Below, piece after piece: positions 29,346 to 39,720 of a DNA stretch of 64,000 nucleotides (the first letter of the stretch is position 1; every line of letters begins with the position of its first letter). The notes beneath the pieces were generated by a model that was not told the DNA's origin, searched no databases, and was given only the letters and a program-made list of their open reading frames with translations. The stretch is from Phycisphaerae bacterium (GTDB lineage: Bacteria; Planctomycetota; Phycisphaerae; Phycisphaerales; UBA1924), in contig JAUILU010000001.1 in assembly GCA_030432905.1 (NCBI GenBank), positions 186,001 through 250,000 of the forward strand. The letters are read 5' to 3'. Position numbers and translations under genes: made by a program.

Positions 29346-29778
29346 TCCGAGGCTGAGTGTCTCCCAGCGCCTGTTGGCTGCCGGGCTGGCTATCGGTATG
29401 GGCTCGGTTCTGGGCGTCGCGGCTTACATGAGCCCGGAATCCGCTGGTCACGGCACCCATGAGCAGATCGGGCTGCCGCCCTGTGCCTGGGCCGTCCAAT
29501 TCGACGCTCCATGTATGACCTGCGGGATGACCACCGCCTTCGCCCATGCGGCTGAGGGGGACCTGCTAGGCTCGCTCGTCACCCAGCCGATGGGTATGCT
29601 GCTAGCAGTCGGGACCGCCGTCGGGTTCTGGTTTGCCCTGTATGTGGCAGCGACCGGATCGAGAGCGGGCGTGATGGCCGGGCAACTGCTCCGACCGAGG
29701 TTCTTGTACACCGTGGCAGGGCTCGCCGGAGCCGCCTGGATCTACAAGTTCTTCACCTGGCAAGGCATCAACGCGTAG
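29311..29778 (+). CDS. DUF2752 membrane protein
   Basis: The 155-residue protein has a first hydrophobic segment, a cysteine block FDAPCMTCGMTTAFAHAA (the DUF2752 hallmark C-x2-CG-x-T), and two further helices near residues 90-110 and 130-148. DUF2752 proteins are small membrane proteins of unknown role. Its ATG lies inside the last 35 bases of nuoA in another frame, so the two genes are translationally linked. A later start is possible but would cut the first helix region. Confidence 0.83.
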   Translation: MATARVSSNSTDPRLSVSQRLLAAGLAIGMGSVLGVAAYMSPESAGHGTHEQIGLPPCAWAVQFDAPCMTCGMTTAFAHAAEGDLLGSLVTQPMGMLLAVGTAVGFWFALYVAATGSRAGVMAGQLLRPRFLYTVAGLAGAAWIYKFFTWQGINA

Positions 29779-29817
29779 ACCTTGGCCAAAGATGCCCCGG
29801 CAGCAAAGGAGTCAGTC

Positions 29818-30489
29818 ATGTTCTCCAATCGAACACATGCCCGTCTTGGCGGAGTTGTACTCGCGTGTGCCATCGTGGCGGTGCTGCAGGGCTGCACGAT
29901 CGTCGGCTTTGGCGCGATGGCTATCGAGGAATACAGGAAGTCGGGCGATCACATCGAGAAAGCCCAGTACACGGGACTCGTCGATAAGAACTTCGCGGTG
30001 ATCGTGTCCGCAGACAGGATGATTCAGGCGAACTACCCGGAGATCGTGCCGCAGATGACGACCTCGATGAGCCAACGGCTCGCGGAGAACGTCGATGCGC
30101 AGGGATTCGTCCCCGGAATGGCGATGCTCAGCTACCAGTACAACCACCCTTCATGGAGCTCGAAGTCCTACGGCGACGTTGCCAAGGAACTCGGAGTCGA
30201 ACGGCTGATCGTTGTTGATATCCAGGAGTTCCGTCTGAACGATCCGGGCAACAGGCACATCTGGGACGGCGCAGCAGCGGCGACGATCGCGGTCATCGAA
30301 GCAGACGGCCCCTACCCGGACGACGTGACCCACGAGCACTTTGTCCATGTCACGTTCCCAGACTCGGGCGGCTACGGTCCCGACGATCTGACACGGACTG
30401 AGATGATTTCGGTGCTCAAAAGCCGATTTATTAACCGAGCTTCTTGGCCGTTCTACGACGCGGAGATCCCAAATGACCTCAACTACTAA
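29818..30489 (+). CDS. Lipoprotein of unknown function, first of a pair
   Basis: The 223-residue protein has a lipoprotein signal ending in VLQGC. The mature part contains a mixed alpha/beta domain with FAVIVSADRMIQANYPEI, LAENVDAQGF and VERLIVVDIQEFRL, reminiscent of lipoproteins with a Rossmann-like half. AAGGAG lies before the ATG at 29818. It overlaps the next lipoprotein gene by 17 bases, and the two share a similar layout, suggesting a heteromeric outer-membrane-associated complex. A specific function cannot be assigned. Confidence 0.82.
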   Translation: MFSNRTHARLGGVVLACAIVAVLQGCTIVGFGAMAIEEYRKSGDHIEKAQYTGLVDKNFAVIVSADRMIQANYPEIVPQMTTSMSQRLAENVDAQGFVPGMAMLSYQYNHPSWSSKSYGDVAKELGVERLIVVDIQEFRLNDPGNRHIWDGAAAATIAVIEADGPYPDDVTHEHFVHVTFPDSGGYGPDDLTRTEMISVLKSRFINRASWPFYDAEIPNDLNY

Positions 30490-31132
30490 ACGCGTCCTCA
30501 TCATGATGATCGGGCTGGCTGCGTTGTTGCCCTGCACGGGCTGCAACATCATCGCGCCGATCTACTTTTTCGCGGTCGGGCCGCCCGAGTACGATCCTGA
30601 GTACAAGCTGGATAAGGACAAGACAACGGTTGTGTTTGTCGACGATCCACGGAGCGAGATTCCGAGGCGTGCGATCCGGATCGCGATGATCCAATCTGCC
30701 GAAGAAGACATCCTCCGCAAGAGCCTTGTCAAAGATCTTGTGAGTGGGCAGTCCGCTCTGCGTGTGGCACAGACTGACAAGTCTGCGGGCCAAATGAGTG
30801 TTGCGGAGATCGGTAGAGCTGTTGAATCCGATGTCGTGATCTGGGCGACGATCGATTCATTCGTGCGGGCCGACACCACACGAAACCAAGAGCCGCGGAT
30901 TACGTTCCGTGTCAGGCTGGTTGATGCGAGCAACAACGAAGTGCTCTGGCCGCCTGACCCTGCGGGTCGCAGGCTTGAGGTCACGCTCACTCCGAGGATT
31001 GGCACGGTAGCAAATGATTCTGGTGCTGGCATGACAGCAGAGCTTCAGCTAGGACGCAACGCGGGCTTGGCGCTGGGGCAGTTGTTCTACGAGCATCTTG
31101 TGACCGATCACATGGCCGAATCCGGGATCTGA
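30473..31132 (+). CDS. Lipoprotein of unknown function, second of a pair
   Basis: The 219-residue protein has a lipoprotein signal ending in PCTGC. It then has a domain with TTVVFVDDPRSEIPRRAIRIAMIQ, VVIWATIDSFVRAD and FRVRLVDASNNEVLWP, which suggests a beta-strand-rich periplasmic domain. Its start lies within the end of the previous lipoprotein gene, so co-expression is expected. The pair is typical for planctomycete genomes in the sense that it is conserved-looking and unassigned; that is recall, not a search. Confidence 0.82.
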   Translation: MTSTTKRVLIMMIGLAALLPCTGCNIIAPIYFFAVGPPEYDPEYKLDKDKTTVVFVDDPRSEIPRRAIRIAMIQSAEEDILRKSLVKDLVSGQSALRVAQTDKSAGQMSVAEIGRAVESDVVIWATIDSFVRADTTRNQEPRITFRVRLVDASNNEVLWPPDPAGRRLEVTLTPRIGTVANDSGAGMTAELQLGRNAGLALGQLFYEHLVTDHMAESGI

Positions 31133-31137
31133 TTGAT

Positions 31138-31971
31138 ATGCGGGTCCAGCTCATCGACTATCTACCGAAGTACAGCCCAAAAGGAAGCTGCGACTTGTCT
31201 GCGATCGCCTGCTCGGGGTCGAGCGATCCGATCGTTGTGGTCGCAGACCGAGACGGGGCATCGAGGCTTCGCTCTGTTGGGATCCACCCGGTTGCCACGG
31301 TAACCCCGTCGGTGCACTTCCCGTATCAGAACAAAGGCAGGGTCGAACGGACACTCAAGCGGATCGGCGCGACGACTGTTGTGTGCCGATCCGACTGGTG
31401 CTATTCGACGGTCTCGACGATGAGCGGCTTTACACCGGTTCGGCCGGATACGGCAGTAACGAGTCAAACAGATTTCTCGTCACAGCGAGAATCCATCAGA
31501 GCCCAGCTCGGGCTTTCTGAGTGCCACAATCTGGTTATACCTGTCTCAAGCAGGCCTGAGCAGATCGATTCACTCATCGTGTGCCTGAGTTCATCGGCGC
31601 TGGCGATCGCCAAGGTCCCGGTTGTATTCCTGCTTCCGTCCACCGCGAAGCACATTGGTAGAGCCCGGGCGTTCCTCTCAAACGCGGATCGGATCCTGCG
31701 AGTAATTGTGACCGACACTCCTTCGGCATACTTCGCGCCAACCGCGGATGCGATCATCTGGGGCCCGCACGCGATCGGTGAGGACCATACTCTGCACGCC
31801 GAAGAAACGATCGATTGGGCGCGGGGCTTTGGAGTTCCGGTGCTGTGTCCGAGCCAGTATGCCAAGCCGGCAAAGACTACGTCCGGCCGAGGCAAGCTGT
31901 ATGCCTGCAACGGGACGGGAGCCGCGGACGTGTCTGCCCCGCTGTTGTCAATCTTCGGGAGTCAGGCGTGA
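31138..31971 (+). CDS. Unrecognised cytoplasmic protein, weakly glycosyltransferase-like
   Basis: The 277-residue protein has no signal peptide or membrane helix. Alternating strands and helices (IVVVADRDGASRLRSVGIHP, VPVVFLLPSTAKHIGRARAF, RVIVTDTPSAYFAPTADAII, WARGFGVPVLCPSQYA) suggest a Rossmann-like or GT-B-like fold. The C-terminal block resembles the donor-binding half of family 4 glycosyltransferases but lacks the usual Glu-x7-Glu motif. It ends in a GTGA overlap with the phosphatase gene, so the two are coupled. Function is not assigned. Confidence 0.7.
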   Translation: MRVQLIDYLPKYSPKGSCDLSAIACSGSSDPIVVVADRDGASRLRSVGIHPVATVTPSVHFPYQNKGRVERTLKRIGATTVVCRSDWCYSTVSTMSGFTPVRPDTAVTSQTDFSSQRESIRAQLGLSECHNLVIPVSSRPEQIDSLIVCLSSSALAIAKVPVVFLLPSTAKHIGRARAFLSNADRILRVIVTDTPSAYFAPTADAIIWGPHAIGEDHTLHAEETIDWARGFGVPVLCPSQYAKPAKTTSGRGKLYACNGTGAADVSAPLLSIFGSQA

Positions 31972-32429
31972 GTCACGACGGAACGAGTCTGCTGTTTGTG
32001 TGTCTCGGCAACATCTGCCGGTCCCCACTGGCCGAGGGCATATTCATTCACCAAGCAAGACACCGGGGTGTTCTCGAGAAGTTTGTTGTTGACTCAGCGG
32101 GCACGGGTGATTGGCATGTTGGATCACGACCAGATCCGCGGGCGCTCGCCACGGCGCAGAAACACGGCATCGAGTTGCCTTCGATGGCAAGACAGGTTAC
32201 GCCGAACGATTTGGCAAACTTCGATTTGCTGCTGGCGATGGATTCCGCCAACCGTGACCACTTGGTGGACATGGGGGCACGTAACGTCAAACTCATGCGC
32301 AGCTTCGAGCCTGGCAATACGGACGAACTTGATGTGCCAGACCCCTACTACGGCGACGGGGACGGCTTCGAGGATGTCTACACGATGCTGGTCGCGGCAT
32401 GCAACGGATTGCTCGACGAGCTGAGTTAG
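31968..32429 (+). CDS. Low-molecular-weight protein-tyrosine phosphatase
   Basis: The 153-residue protein has the catalytic P-loop CLGNICRSP (C-x5-R-S) at residues 12-20 and the general-acid loop DPYYGDGDGF near the end, so all catalytic residues of the low-molecular-weight phosphatase family are present. Such enzymes often regulate exopolysaccharide or arsenate metabolism. The GTG start at 31968 overlaps the upstream stop as GTGA and gives the expected N-terminus LLFVCLGNICRSP. Its stop codon abuts the convergent odhB stop with no base between. Confidence 0.94.
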   Translation: MSHDGTSLLFVCLGNICRSPLAEGIFIHQARHRGVLEKFVVDSAGTGDWHVGSRPDPRALATAQKHGIELPSMARQVTPNDLANFDLLLAMDSANRDHLVDMGARNVKLMRSFEPGNTDELDVPDPYYGDGDGFEDVYTMLVAACNGLLDELS

Positions 32430-33704
32430 TTACAAGCCGAGCAGCACACGGTGCGGGTCTTCGATCGCTTCCTTCACAGCCACCAAGAACCTGACAGCGC
32501 CGGCGCCGTCAACGACTCGGTGGTCGTAGCTGAGCGCGAGGTACATCATCGGACGGAGCACGATCTGGCCCGGGTTGTCCGGGTCCTCAACCGGGCGGTT
32601 CTTGATCGAATGCATGCCGAGGATGCCCGACTGTGGCGGGTTGAGGATCGGCGTTGAGTTGAGGCTGCCGAAGATGCCGCCGTTGGTGATCGTGAACGTG
32701 CCGCCGGTCATCTCTTCGAGCGTGATCTTGCCATCGCGTGCACGGACCGCGAGATCCTTGATGCCCGATTCAATCTCTGCGAACGACATTTTGTCCGCGC
32801 TGCGGAGCACGGGCACGACCAGGCCCTTCGGGCTTGAGACAGCGACCGAGATGTCGCAGTAGTCGTGGAACTGCTGGGCGGGTTTCCCGCTGTCGTCTTC
32901 AACAATGAACGAGTTGACCGCCGGCTGTGCCTGCAGACCTCGGACGACTGCCTTGACGAAGAAGGACATGAAGCCGAGGTTGATGTCGTGCTTCTTGCCG
33001 AACTCTTCCTTGTACTGCTTGCGGAGATTCATGACCGCGGTCATGTCGCATTCGTTGAAGGTCGTGAGCATCGCGGCGTTGTGTTGGGCTTCGACGAGCC
33101 TGGATGCGATTTTCTGACGCATGGGCGACATGCGTTCGACGCGGGTTTCGCGTTGTGAATCGTACGATCCGGGGACCTCGACCACACCCCCGCCGTTGAC
33201 AACCGCGATCACATCATGTTCACGGATCCGACCGCCGGCACCGGTGCCTACGACGTTCGTGAGGTCGATGCCGTGCTCGGTTGCGATTTTGCGCGCGAGC
33301 GTCGTCGCGTTTGCCTCGCCGGTCGCTTTGCCGTTGGAGTTCGGGGCAGGAGTCGCGGCTGGCGCAGGTTTGGGAGTTGGTTCTTTGGGTGCCGCTTCAG
33401 GCTCGCTCGAACCCGCAGCAACAGCCGCCGGCTCTGCGGGAGCTTCTGCGCCGGCTGGTTTGTCGGCGGTCTCGTCGATGTCCGAGACGACCGCACCGAC
33501 CTCGACGGTGTCGCCCTCGCCGAAGCGGTGGCTTCCAAGCACGCCAGCAGACGGCGCAGGGATCTCCATCGTGACCTTGTCGGTCTCGAGTTCGAGAACG
33601 GTCTCGTCCTGGTCTACCCAATCGCCCGGCTGCTTGAGCCAGGTGGCGATGACGCCCTCTGTAACCGATTCGCCAACGTTGGGAACGACGACTTCAACTG
33701 CCAT
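32430..33704 (-). CDS. odhB: Dihydrolipoyllysine-residue succinyltransferase (E2 of 2-oxoglutarate dehydrogenase)
   Basis: The 424-residue protein is the core acyltransferase of the 2-oxoglutarate dehydrogenase complex of the TCA cycle. Residues 1-80 form a lipoyl domain with [12 protein letters not shown], where the Lys is lipoylated. An Ala/Pro-rich linker follows, then a peripheral subunit-binding domain ([22 protein letters not shown]), and the catalytic domain with [15 protein letters not shown] at the end, containing the active-site His. The gene is 33 bases after odhA. No lipoamide dehydrogenase gene lies in the window. Confidence 0.97.
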   Translation of the reverse strand: MAVEVVVPNVGESVTEGVIATWLKQPGDWVDQDETVLELETDKVTMEIPAPSAGVLGSHRFGEGDTVEVGAVVSDIDETADKPAGAEAPAEPAAVAAGSSEPEAAPKEPTPKPAPAATPAPNSNGKATGEANATTLARKIATEHGIDLTNVVGTGAGGRIREHDVIAVVNGGGVVEVPGSYDSQRETRVERMSPMRQKIASRLVEAQHNAAMLTTFNECDMTAVMNLRKQYKEEFGKKHDINLGFMSFFVKAVVRGLQAQPAVNSFIVEDDSGKPAQQFHDYCDISVAVSSPKGLVVPVLRSADKMSFAEIESGIKDLAVRARDGKITLEEMTGGTFTITNGGIFGSLNSTPILNPPQSGILGMHSIKNRPVEDPDNPGQIVLRPMMYLALSYDHRVVDGAGAVRFLVAVKEAIEDPHRVLLGL

Positions 33705-33737
33705 GTCCGTGCACTCCGATTCTCAAATTCGCCGAAC

Positions 33738-36599
33738 TCAGCCTGCCGCGAGGGCTCGTTTGCCGTCTGACTTTCCCTGGCTCATTTCGTCCGCCTGTGG
33801 TTTCGGGCCGACAGCAGCCGTGATGATCGACTCCTGCTGGTTCCGGTCCTTCTTCTTTGACCCGGTCGCGGTGCTTGCGCTGGTGTCGCGACCGATGTAC
33901 TCGATGTTGTCGAGGCCGAGTTGCTCTCGGAGCGTATCCGCCATGTACAGGTAAGGACCCATGTTGCGGGGCTCTTCCTGGACCCAGTAAAACTTAGCGT
34001 CCTTCGGGTAGCTGCCGACCATCTCGCGCGCCATTTCTGTGTGGAACGGGTAGAGCTGCTCCACGCGGATGATGGCAAGATCTGAAGCGGTTGTTTCGTC
34101 CCGGCGAGCGGCGAGCTCGTGGTAGATCTTGCCCGAGCACAGAATCACACGCTTGACCTTCGAGCGGTCCGCGGTGCTGGCCGAGAAGTTCGGGTCGTCC
34201 ATTAGCTCGCGGAACCTGCCATTGGTCAGTTCGCTGACGTCGCTTGTGGGCGTGCGGAGCAGGCTCTTTGGCGAAAGAACGATCAGCGGCTTGCGGAACG
34301 AACGTTTCACCTGACGACGGAGCGCGTGGAAGATCTGGGCGCCGGTCGATGGGTGGATGACCTGCATGTTGTTGTTGCCGCAGAGCTGCAGGAAACGCTC
34401 GACACGCGCCGAGGAGTGCTCGGGGCCTGCGCCCTCGTAGCCGTGCGGCATGAGCATGACGAGGCCGGTCCAGCGTTCCCACTTGACCTGCGCCGAGGCG
34501 ATGAATTGGTCGATGATGGCCTGTGCGCCGTTGACGAAGTCGCCGAACTGGGCTTCCCAGCAGACGAGCATGCTCGGGTCGGCGAGCGAGTAGCCGTACT
34601 CGAACGCGAGAATCGATTCTTCTGAGAGCGGGCTGTCGTAGACGCAGAACTTGGACTGACGCTTCTTGCCGTCGTCCGAGAGCGTGCCCGGAGCTTTGTC
34701 TTCATCACCAAAGACACCCATCTCGCGGATGTTGTTGAGCGGGATGTACGGCTCGCCCGTGTCTGCATCGAACAGTACAGCGTGGCGGGAACTGAATGTG
34801 CCGCGACGCGAGTCCTGACCGGAGAGCCGGACTGCGTTGCCCTCAGCCAAGAGCGTGCCGATGGCAAGGATCTCGCCGTCGGCGTAGCTGATCTGCTGGC
34901 CTTTCTCGAAGAGCTTGGATCGGCTCTCGAGCAGGGCTTTGAGCTTTCGGTTGACCTGGAATCCTTCAGGAGTTCTGCCAAGAGTTTCGCAGACTTCTTT
35001 GAGCAGCTCGGGGTCAACCGCGGTGTCCGCCGGGACATGCGAGTAGCTGTGCTCGAAGCCGGTCCACTTGTGGCTGCCCGGGTCGATCGTAGGGTCTTTG
35101 GGCTTGGCCTTGGCGGCCTGCTGGGCGCTGTCCAGTTCCTCGTTGACGCGGTCCTTGAGCACCTTGTGGTCGTGCTCTGAGATGACGCCCTCTTCGAGAA
35201 GCGTCGCCGCATACTTCGTCATCACCGGCTTCTGCTGCTTGATGAGCTTCGTCAGCAGCGGCTGGGTGAATGACTGCTCGTCCTGCTCGTTGTGGCCGTA
35301 CTTGCGGTAGCACCACATATCGATGAAGACGTCTTTGTTGTAGCGTCTGCGGTAGTCGGCTGCGAGGCGTGCGACCGTGACAATCGCTTCGGGGTCTTCG
35401 CCGTTGACGTGGAAGATCGGGGCGCCGATTGCTTTGGCGATGTCGGTGCAGTACGTCGTGCTCCGGCTGTCCTCTGGGCGGGTGGTGAATCCGATGTGGT
35501 TGTTGACAACGACATGGATGGTGCCGCCCGTGCGGTAGCCCTTGAGCTGCGAGAAGTTCAATGTCTCGGCGACTACGCCCTGACCCGCGACGGCTGCGTC
35601 GCCGTGGATGATGATCGGAACAACGAGGTTGCGGTCCTTGTCGTTGCGCAGGCGCTGCTTGGCCCTAGCCCGGCCTTCGACAACAGGGCCGACGGCTTCG
35701 AGGTGGCTGGGGTTCGAGGCCATCGCGAGGTGGACCATCTTGCCGTTGCCGAACTGTCGCGTCGCCGAGTAGCCCCGGTGGTACTTAACGTCGCCGCCCT
35801 CGTCCATGAAGTAGTCGCCGGTCCAGGTGTCTTCGAACTCTGTGAAGATCTGTTCCGGGGTCTTGCCGAGGATCTGGTTGAGGACGTTGAGCCGGCCGCG
35901 GTGAGCCATACCCAGGACAATCTCATCCGCGTCGTTCTCGGCGAGTCGTTCGAGGAGCTGGTCGAGCAGCGGGATGAGCGACTCGGCGCCCTCGAGGCTG
36001 AATCGTTTCTCCCCCGGGTAGCGTTTCTGGAGGAAGCCCTCGAACTGCCCCGCGTTGAGGAGGAGTTCGAGGATGTGGATCTTCTCGCCCTTGTTGAGGT
36101 CGGCTTTGCCGTCGATGGATTCCCACTGGTCAACGAGCCATGCCCGTTCTTCGTAGTCCTCGATGTGCAGGAACTCGACGCCGACCGAGCCCAGATAGAG
36201 CATCTCAAGGCGATCGATGATTTCACGGATGGTCATCTGGCCTTTGGCGCCAACCATCGATCCGTCCACAACACGGTTCAGATCGTTCTCGGTGAGCCCG
36301 AACCAATCGAGCGAGAGAGCTTCGGGACGTGTTCGGGGTCGGCCGTACGGGTCGAGAGCGGCTCCGAGGTGGCCTCGGCCGCGGTATCCGACGAGCAGAT
36401 TCTCGAGATTGTCCGTGCCGCCTGAGCCGGTCGTGGACGACCCGGCGGTGCTCTGAGCCAACTCGTATCCCTGCATGAACGCACGGACGTCGGCAGGCAC
36501 CGATTGCGGATCCTTGAGGTAGGATTGGTACTGAGAATCGAGGTATTCGGCGTTCCAGCCGTTGACACTCGGACGTTGAGCCTTTGGCCCGCTGCTCAT
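33738..36599 (-). CDS. odhA: 2-oxoglutarate dehydrogenase E1 component
   Basis: The 953-residue protein is the thiamine diphosphate-dependent E1 that decarboxylates 2-oxoglutarate and hands the succinyl group to the E2 lipoyl arm. Its N-terminus WNAEYLDSQYQSYLKDPQSVP is typical. Further markers are GMAHRGRLNVL, HGDAAVAGQGVVAETLN followed by VNNHIGFTT, and the C-terminal EEPRNMGPYLYM. Length matches the family (about 930). It heads a two-gene operon with odhB. Confidence 0.97.
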   Translation of the reverse strand: MSSGPKAQRPSVNGWNAEYLDSQYQSYLKDPQSVPADVRAFMQGYELAQSTAGSSTTGSGGTDNLENLLVGYRGRGHLGAALDPYGRPRTRPEALSLDWFGLTENDLNRVVDGSMVGAKGQMTIREIIDRLEMLYLGSVGVEFLHIEDYEERAWLVDQWESIDGKADLNKGEKIHILELLLNAGQFEGFLQKRYPGEKRFSLEGAESLIPLLDQLLERLAENDADEIVLGMAHRGRLNVLNQILGKTPEQIFTEFEDTWTGDYFMDEGGDVKYHRGYSATRQFGNGKMVHLAMASNPSHLEAVGPVVEGRARAKQRLRNDKDRNLVVPIIIHGDAAVAGQGVVAETLNFSQLKGYRTGGTIHVVVNNHIGFTTRPEDSRSTTYCTDIAKAIGAPIFHVNGEDPEAIVTVARLAADYRRRYNKDVFIDMWCYRKYGHNEQDEQSFTQPLLTKLIKQQKPVMTKYAATLLEEGVISEHDHKVLKDRVNEELDSAQQAAKAKPKDPTIDPGSHKWTGFEHSYSHVPADTAVDPELLKEVCETLGRTPEGFQVNRKLKALLESRSKLFEKGQQISYADGEILAIGTLLAEGNAVRLSGQDSRRGTFSSRHAVLFDADTGEPYIPLNNIREMGVFGDEDKAPGTLSDDGKKRQSKFCVYDSPLSEESILAFEYGYSLADPSMLVCWEAQFGDFVNGAQAIIDQFIASAQVKWERWTGLVMLMPHGYEGAGPEHSSARVERFLQLCGNNNMQVIHPSTGAQIFHALRRQVKRSFRKPLIVLSPKSLLRTPTSDVSELTNGRFRELMDDPNFSASTADRSKVKRVILCSGKIYHELAARRDETTASDLAIIRVEQLYPFHTEMAREMVGSYPKDAKFYWVQEEPRNMGPYLYMADTLREQLGLDNIEYIGRDTSASTATGSKKKDRNQQESIITAAVGPKPQADEMSQGKSDGKRALAAG

Positions 36600-36750
36600 G
36601 TCGTTCTCGTTGTCGTACGCTGCTACGTCCTGCCTGACCCAGCCCCAGCGCCGGCTTCGGGTGGCACCGCGATAATTCTATGCCATAGGGTCGGCTAATA
36701 GGCGACCGCTATCCAATGTATTCGCATAAGAAATCGGGCTTGGCGGGCGA

Positions 36751-36776
36751 TTGGGCCGGTGTATTACCGGGGCCAA
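36751..36776 (-). terminator. Possible hairpin after pstB
   Basis: CCGGT and ACCGG close a five-base loop, and TTGG pairs with CCAA outside a small internal loop, just beyond the pstB stop. There is no strong T-run, so this may be only a 3' stabilising hairpin. Confidence 0.3.
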
Positions 36777-36781
36777 CCGGT

Positions 36782-37639
36782 TTAGCCGAATCGGCCGGTG
36801 ACGTACTGCTCGGTCTCGGTGAGTCGCGGGTTTTGGAAGATGTGGCTCGTAGACCCGTATTCCACGAGTCTTCCGAGGTACATAAACGCTGTGTAGTCAC
36901 TGACTCGCGAGGCCTGTTGCATGTTGTGCGTGACGATCAGGACCGTATAACGGCCGGCGATCTCGTGGATCAATTCCTCGATCTTCGCCGTCGCGATCGG
37001 GTCGAGTGCTGAACAGGGCTCGTCCATGAGCAGCACTTCAGGCTCCACCGCGACCGCTCGTGCGATACACAAACGCTGCTGCTGACCGCCGGATAGACCG
37101 AGTGCTGATTCGTTGAGTCTGTCCTTGACCTCGTCCCAGATCGCCGCGGCTTTGAGTGCGCGTTCACAGGTCTCACGCAGGACCGACTTCTTCCGCTCGC
37201 CTGCGATCCGCAGGGGATAGACCACGTTCTCGAAAATCGACATCGGGAACGGGTTGGATTTCTGGAAGACCATACCGACGCGTTTACGCAGCGCGATTAC
37301 GTCGATGCTGGGGTCGTAGATGGATCGACCGTTGAGAAGCATCTCTCCGTCGGTGCTGACCGACGGGACGAGATCGTTCAGGCGGTTGACCGAACGGAGC
37401 AACGTGGACTTGCCGCAACCGCTGGGACCGATGAGTGCGGTGACTTTGCCCCTTGGGATGTCCATCGAGACGTCGTAGAGCGCCCGGGACTTGCCGTACC
37501 AGAGCGAAAACTTTGAAATCCCGAGGACAGAATCGAGGTTCAGGAGTTCGTCGTGGCACTCGGCCTCGAACGCAGTGCCGTTGTTGACGGCGTGCGCGAC
37601 GGTCCGAACTTCCGAGGGTTGTGGTTTCTGTGTTGCCAT
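36782..37639 (-). CDS. pstB: Phosphate ABC transporter ATP-binding protein
   Basis: PstB powers high-affinity phosphate import. The 285-residue protein has Walker [13 protein letters not shown], the Q-loop region [13 protein letters not shown] typical of PstB, the signature [14 protein letters not shown], Walker [17 protein letters not shown] and the H-loop [18 protein letters not shown]. About 30 extra residues precede the domain. The ATG at 37639 is adopted; a GTG at 37648 directly after the pstA stop is an alternative. No phoU follows, as the next minus-strand gene is odhA. Confidence 0.96.
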   Translation of the reverse strand: MATQKPQPSEVRTVAHAVNNGTAFEAECHDELLNLDSVLGISKFSLWYGKSRALYDVSMDIPRGKVTALIGPSGCGKSTLLRSVNRLNDLVPSVSTDGEMLLNGRSIYDPSIDVIALRKRVGMVFQKSNPFPMSIFENVVYPLRIAGERKKSVLRETCERALKAAAIWDEVKDRLNESALGLSGGQQQRLCIARAVAVEPEVLLMDEPCSALDPIATAKIEELIHEIAGRYTVLIVTHNMQQASRVSDYTAFMYLGRLVEYGSTSHIFQNPRLTETEQYVTGRFG

Positions 37640-37647
37640 GGTTGTCA

Positions 37648-39720
37648 CTAGAACTGCCCCGATTGGAATTTCGCTTTGAGCTTGGACCGGATTCGGATGG
37701 CCACCAGATTCATCAATACTACGAGGGTGACGAGCAAGAGCGTCGTTGTCCAGACAAATCCGCGGGCAGCCTCCGAATCCGGGCTCTTGAACGCCAGATC
37801 AAAGATGTGGAAGCCGAGGTGCATGAAACTGCGGTCTGCGTGCAGGTACGGGAAATCGCCGTCAACAGGGAGCTTGGGTGCCAGCTTCACAGCGCCCACG
37901 ATCATCAGCGGCGCCACTTCGCCCGCACCGCGAGCCATGGCGAGGATTGCTCCGGTCAGGATGCCGGGCATCGCGCCGGGCAACACGACACGCTGGATCG
38001 TTTGCCACTTCGAAGCGCCGCAGCCGTAGCTGCCCTCTCTGAGCGATGCTGGAACCGCTGCAATCGCTTCCTCGGCGGACACGATGACAACCGGAAGCGT
38101 CAGCAGCGCCAGTGTCAGCGATGCCCAGAGAAGACCCGATGTGCCGAATGTGGGCGAGCCGTCGATGAGTTTGGCTCGGAAGAAGCCCTCGAAATACGGC
38201 GTCGAAAATACAGCGATCACGGTAAGCAGCGCCGTTGCAGCCCAAAGCCCACCGGCGAGCCAGCCCTTCTTGTTTTTGCTGTCCTTGCCGGCCAGGGTGA
38301 GCGTAACAAAGAGCATCGCAGCCAAGACCAAGACCAGCACCCACCACTGTCCGATCTTGAGCATGAAGGCCGAATCGGTGCCGCCGTCGATGACGCCTCC
38401 AAGTCCGTAACAGAAAAAGCCCAAGCCGAACACGCCGTAGACAATGCTCGGCACGCCCGCGAGGTTGTTGATCGCGACTCGCAGGATGCTGACGACGACA
38501 CCCTGCTTTGCGTACTCCCGCATGTAGAGAGCCGCGAGGACTCCCAGCGGCACTACCGCAACTGTGAGCATCAAAGTCACAATGAGCGTGCCAACGATGA
38601 CAGGGAAAACACCGCCCTCGGTGTTCGCTTCGCGTGGATTCGTCCAGATGAACTCGCGCCATCGGGCGAAGTACAACTCGATTTTCCCGCCGAGACCCAG
38701 ATCGCTCGGGCGCACCGCTCGCAAGATCTGAGAGAGCTTCATCGATTCGTTTGGCAGGCTGCGTGAGATCGGGGCGAGCCGACCGGATGTTACATCGCGG
38801 ACGTCGATTCGGTACTTGGCGTCTTCAGCTTCTAGCTCAGCAAGCTGTTGATTCAGTGCATTGAATTCTTCGGCTAACTCAGCCCGCTTAGATTCTGTTT
38901 GAGCGAGGTGGCTCTGTAAACGTTCCTGGGACCACGGCACTTTCGACCAAGGACGCTCGGCGTACACCGCAAGCAGCAACAATGCCGAGAGAATGACCAG
39001 AACACGACGAACAGCGGGCTTGTTGATTCGAGTTGCCGCGATACCAAATACGACAAAGAGCCCGGCTAGAACAGACCACACTGCCCATCCAATTCGGTAA
39101 GGGCGTGCTTCACGGCTTGCGTTCATGTGCGCATTGAGGTCGCTTAGACGCAAATCTTCGAGCTTATCATTGATTGAAGCGATCGGGCCGCTGCGGATGT
39201 GTTCTGTTTCGTTGCGGCGCTTTGCCGCGAGATCGAGTTGTTGTTGTAGCACGCCCCACACTTCAGACGTGTCTGAAGCCAATACAGTCTCTGTGGCCTC
39301 GTCTTCAAGTTTGTAGATCCGTTCTGGGACGCCGATCCAGATACCCCACTCTTGTCTATCTAGTAGAATTGCATTATCTGCGATAGAAGTGCTCGCCACT
39401 TCCGAATCACTGATCCACCGGAACGGCTGCTGGCCTAGGTCTCGATTTCCGACTCGGTAGAGAGTGCGACTTGTGCCGTCGGGTTGGGCTTCGGTCCGGT
39501 ACTCAATGCCTACGACCGACTCACCTGATAGGAGTTCGACGCGTTCAAGCGGTTTCTGCCAGAATGTTTTCGCGCCTCCGATGAAGATCATTGCGAGTAG
39601 ACCCACGATCATCGCGACGCAGAGCACCAGCGCCAAGCCCGTTGCCCACGTGCCCCCGACACCGCGTGCTTGCAGCGGGGTGGGCGGGAGCTGCTGCATC
39701 GGCTTTACTTCAGTACTCAT
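37648..39720 (-). CDS. pstA: Phosphate ABC transporter permease PstA with long N-terminal extension
   Basis: The 690-residue protein is far longer than E. coli PstA (about 296). The C-terminal third and middle form the permease, with [28 protein letters not shown], an EAA loop in [24 protein letters not shown] and several helices. An extra hydrophobic segment near 440-500 splits it. The first 360 residues have one helix at 25-47, a periplasmic part, two helices near 215-260 and a coiled coil. Similar large PstA proteins occur in some gammaproteobacteria. The start overlaps pstC by four bases. Confidence 0.92.
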   Translation of the reverse strand: MSTEVKPMQQLPPTPLQARGVGGTWATGLALVLCVAMIVGLLAMIFIGGAKTFWQKPLERVELLSGESVVGIEYRTEAQPDGTSRTLYRVGNRDLGQQPFRWISDSEVASTSIADNAILLDRQEWGIWIGVPERIYKLEDEATETVLASDTSEVWGVLQQQLDLAAKRRNETEHIRSGPIASINDKLEDLRLSDLNAHMNASREARPYRIGWAVWSVLAGLFVVFGIAATRINKPAVRRVLVILSALLLLAVYAERPWSKVPWSQERLQSHLAQTESKRAELAEEFNALNQQLAELEAEDAKYRIDVRDVTSGRLAPISRSLPNESMKLSQILRAVRPSDLGLGGKIELYFARWREFIWTNPREANTEGGVFPVIVGTLIVTLMLTVAVVPLGVLAALYMREYAKQGVVVSILRVAINNLAGVPSIVYGVFGLGFFCYGLGGVIDGGTDSAFMLKIGQWWVLVLVLAAMLFVTLTLAGKDSKNKKGWLAGGLWAATALLTVIAVFSTPYFEGFFRAKLIDGSPTFGTSGLLWASLTLALLTLPVVIVSAEEAIAAVPASLREGSYGCGASKWQTIQRVVLPGAMPGILTGAILAMARGAGEVAPLMIVGAVKLAPKLPVDGDFPYLHADRSFMHLGFHIFDLAFKSPDSEAARGFVWTTTLLLVTLVVLMNLVAIRIRSKLKAKFQSGQF

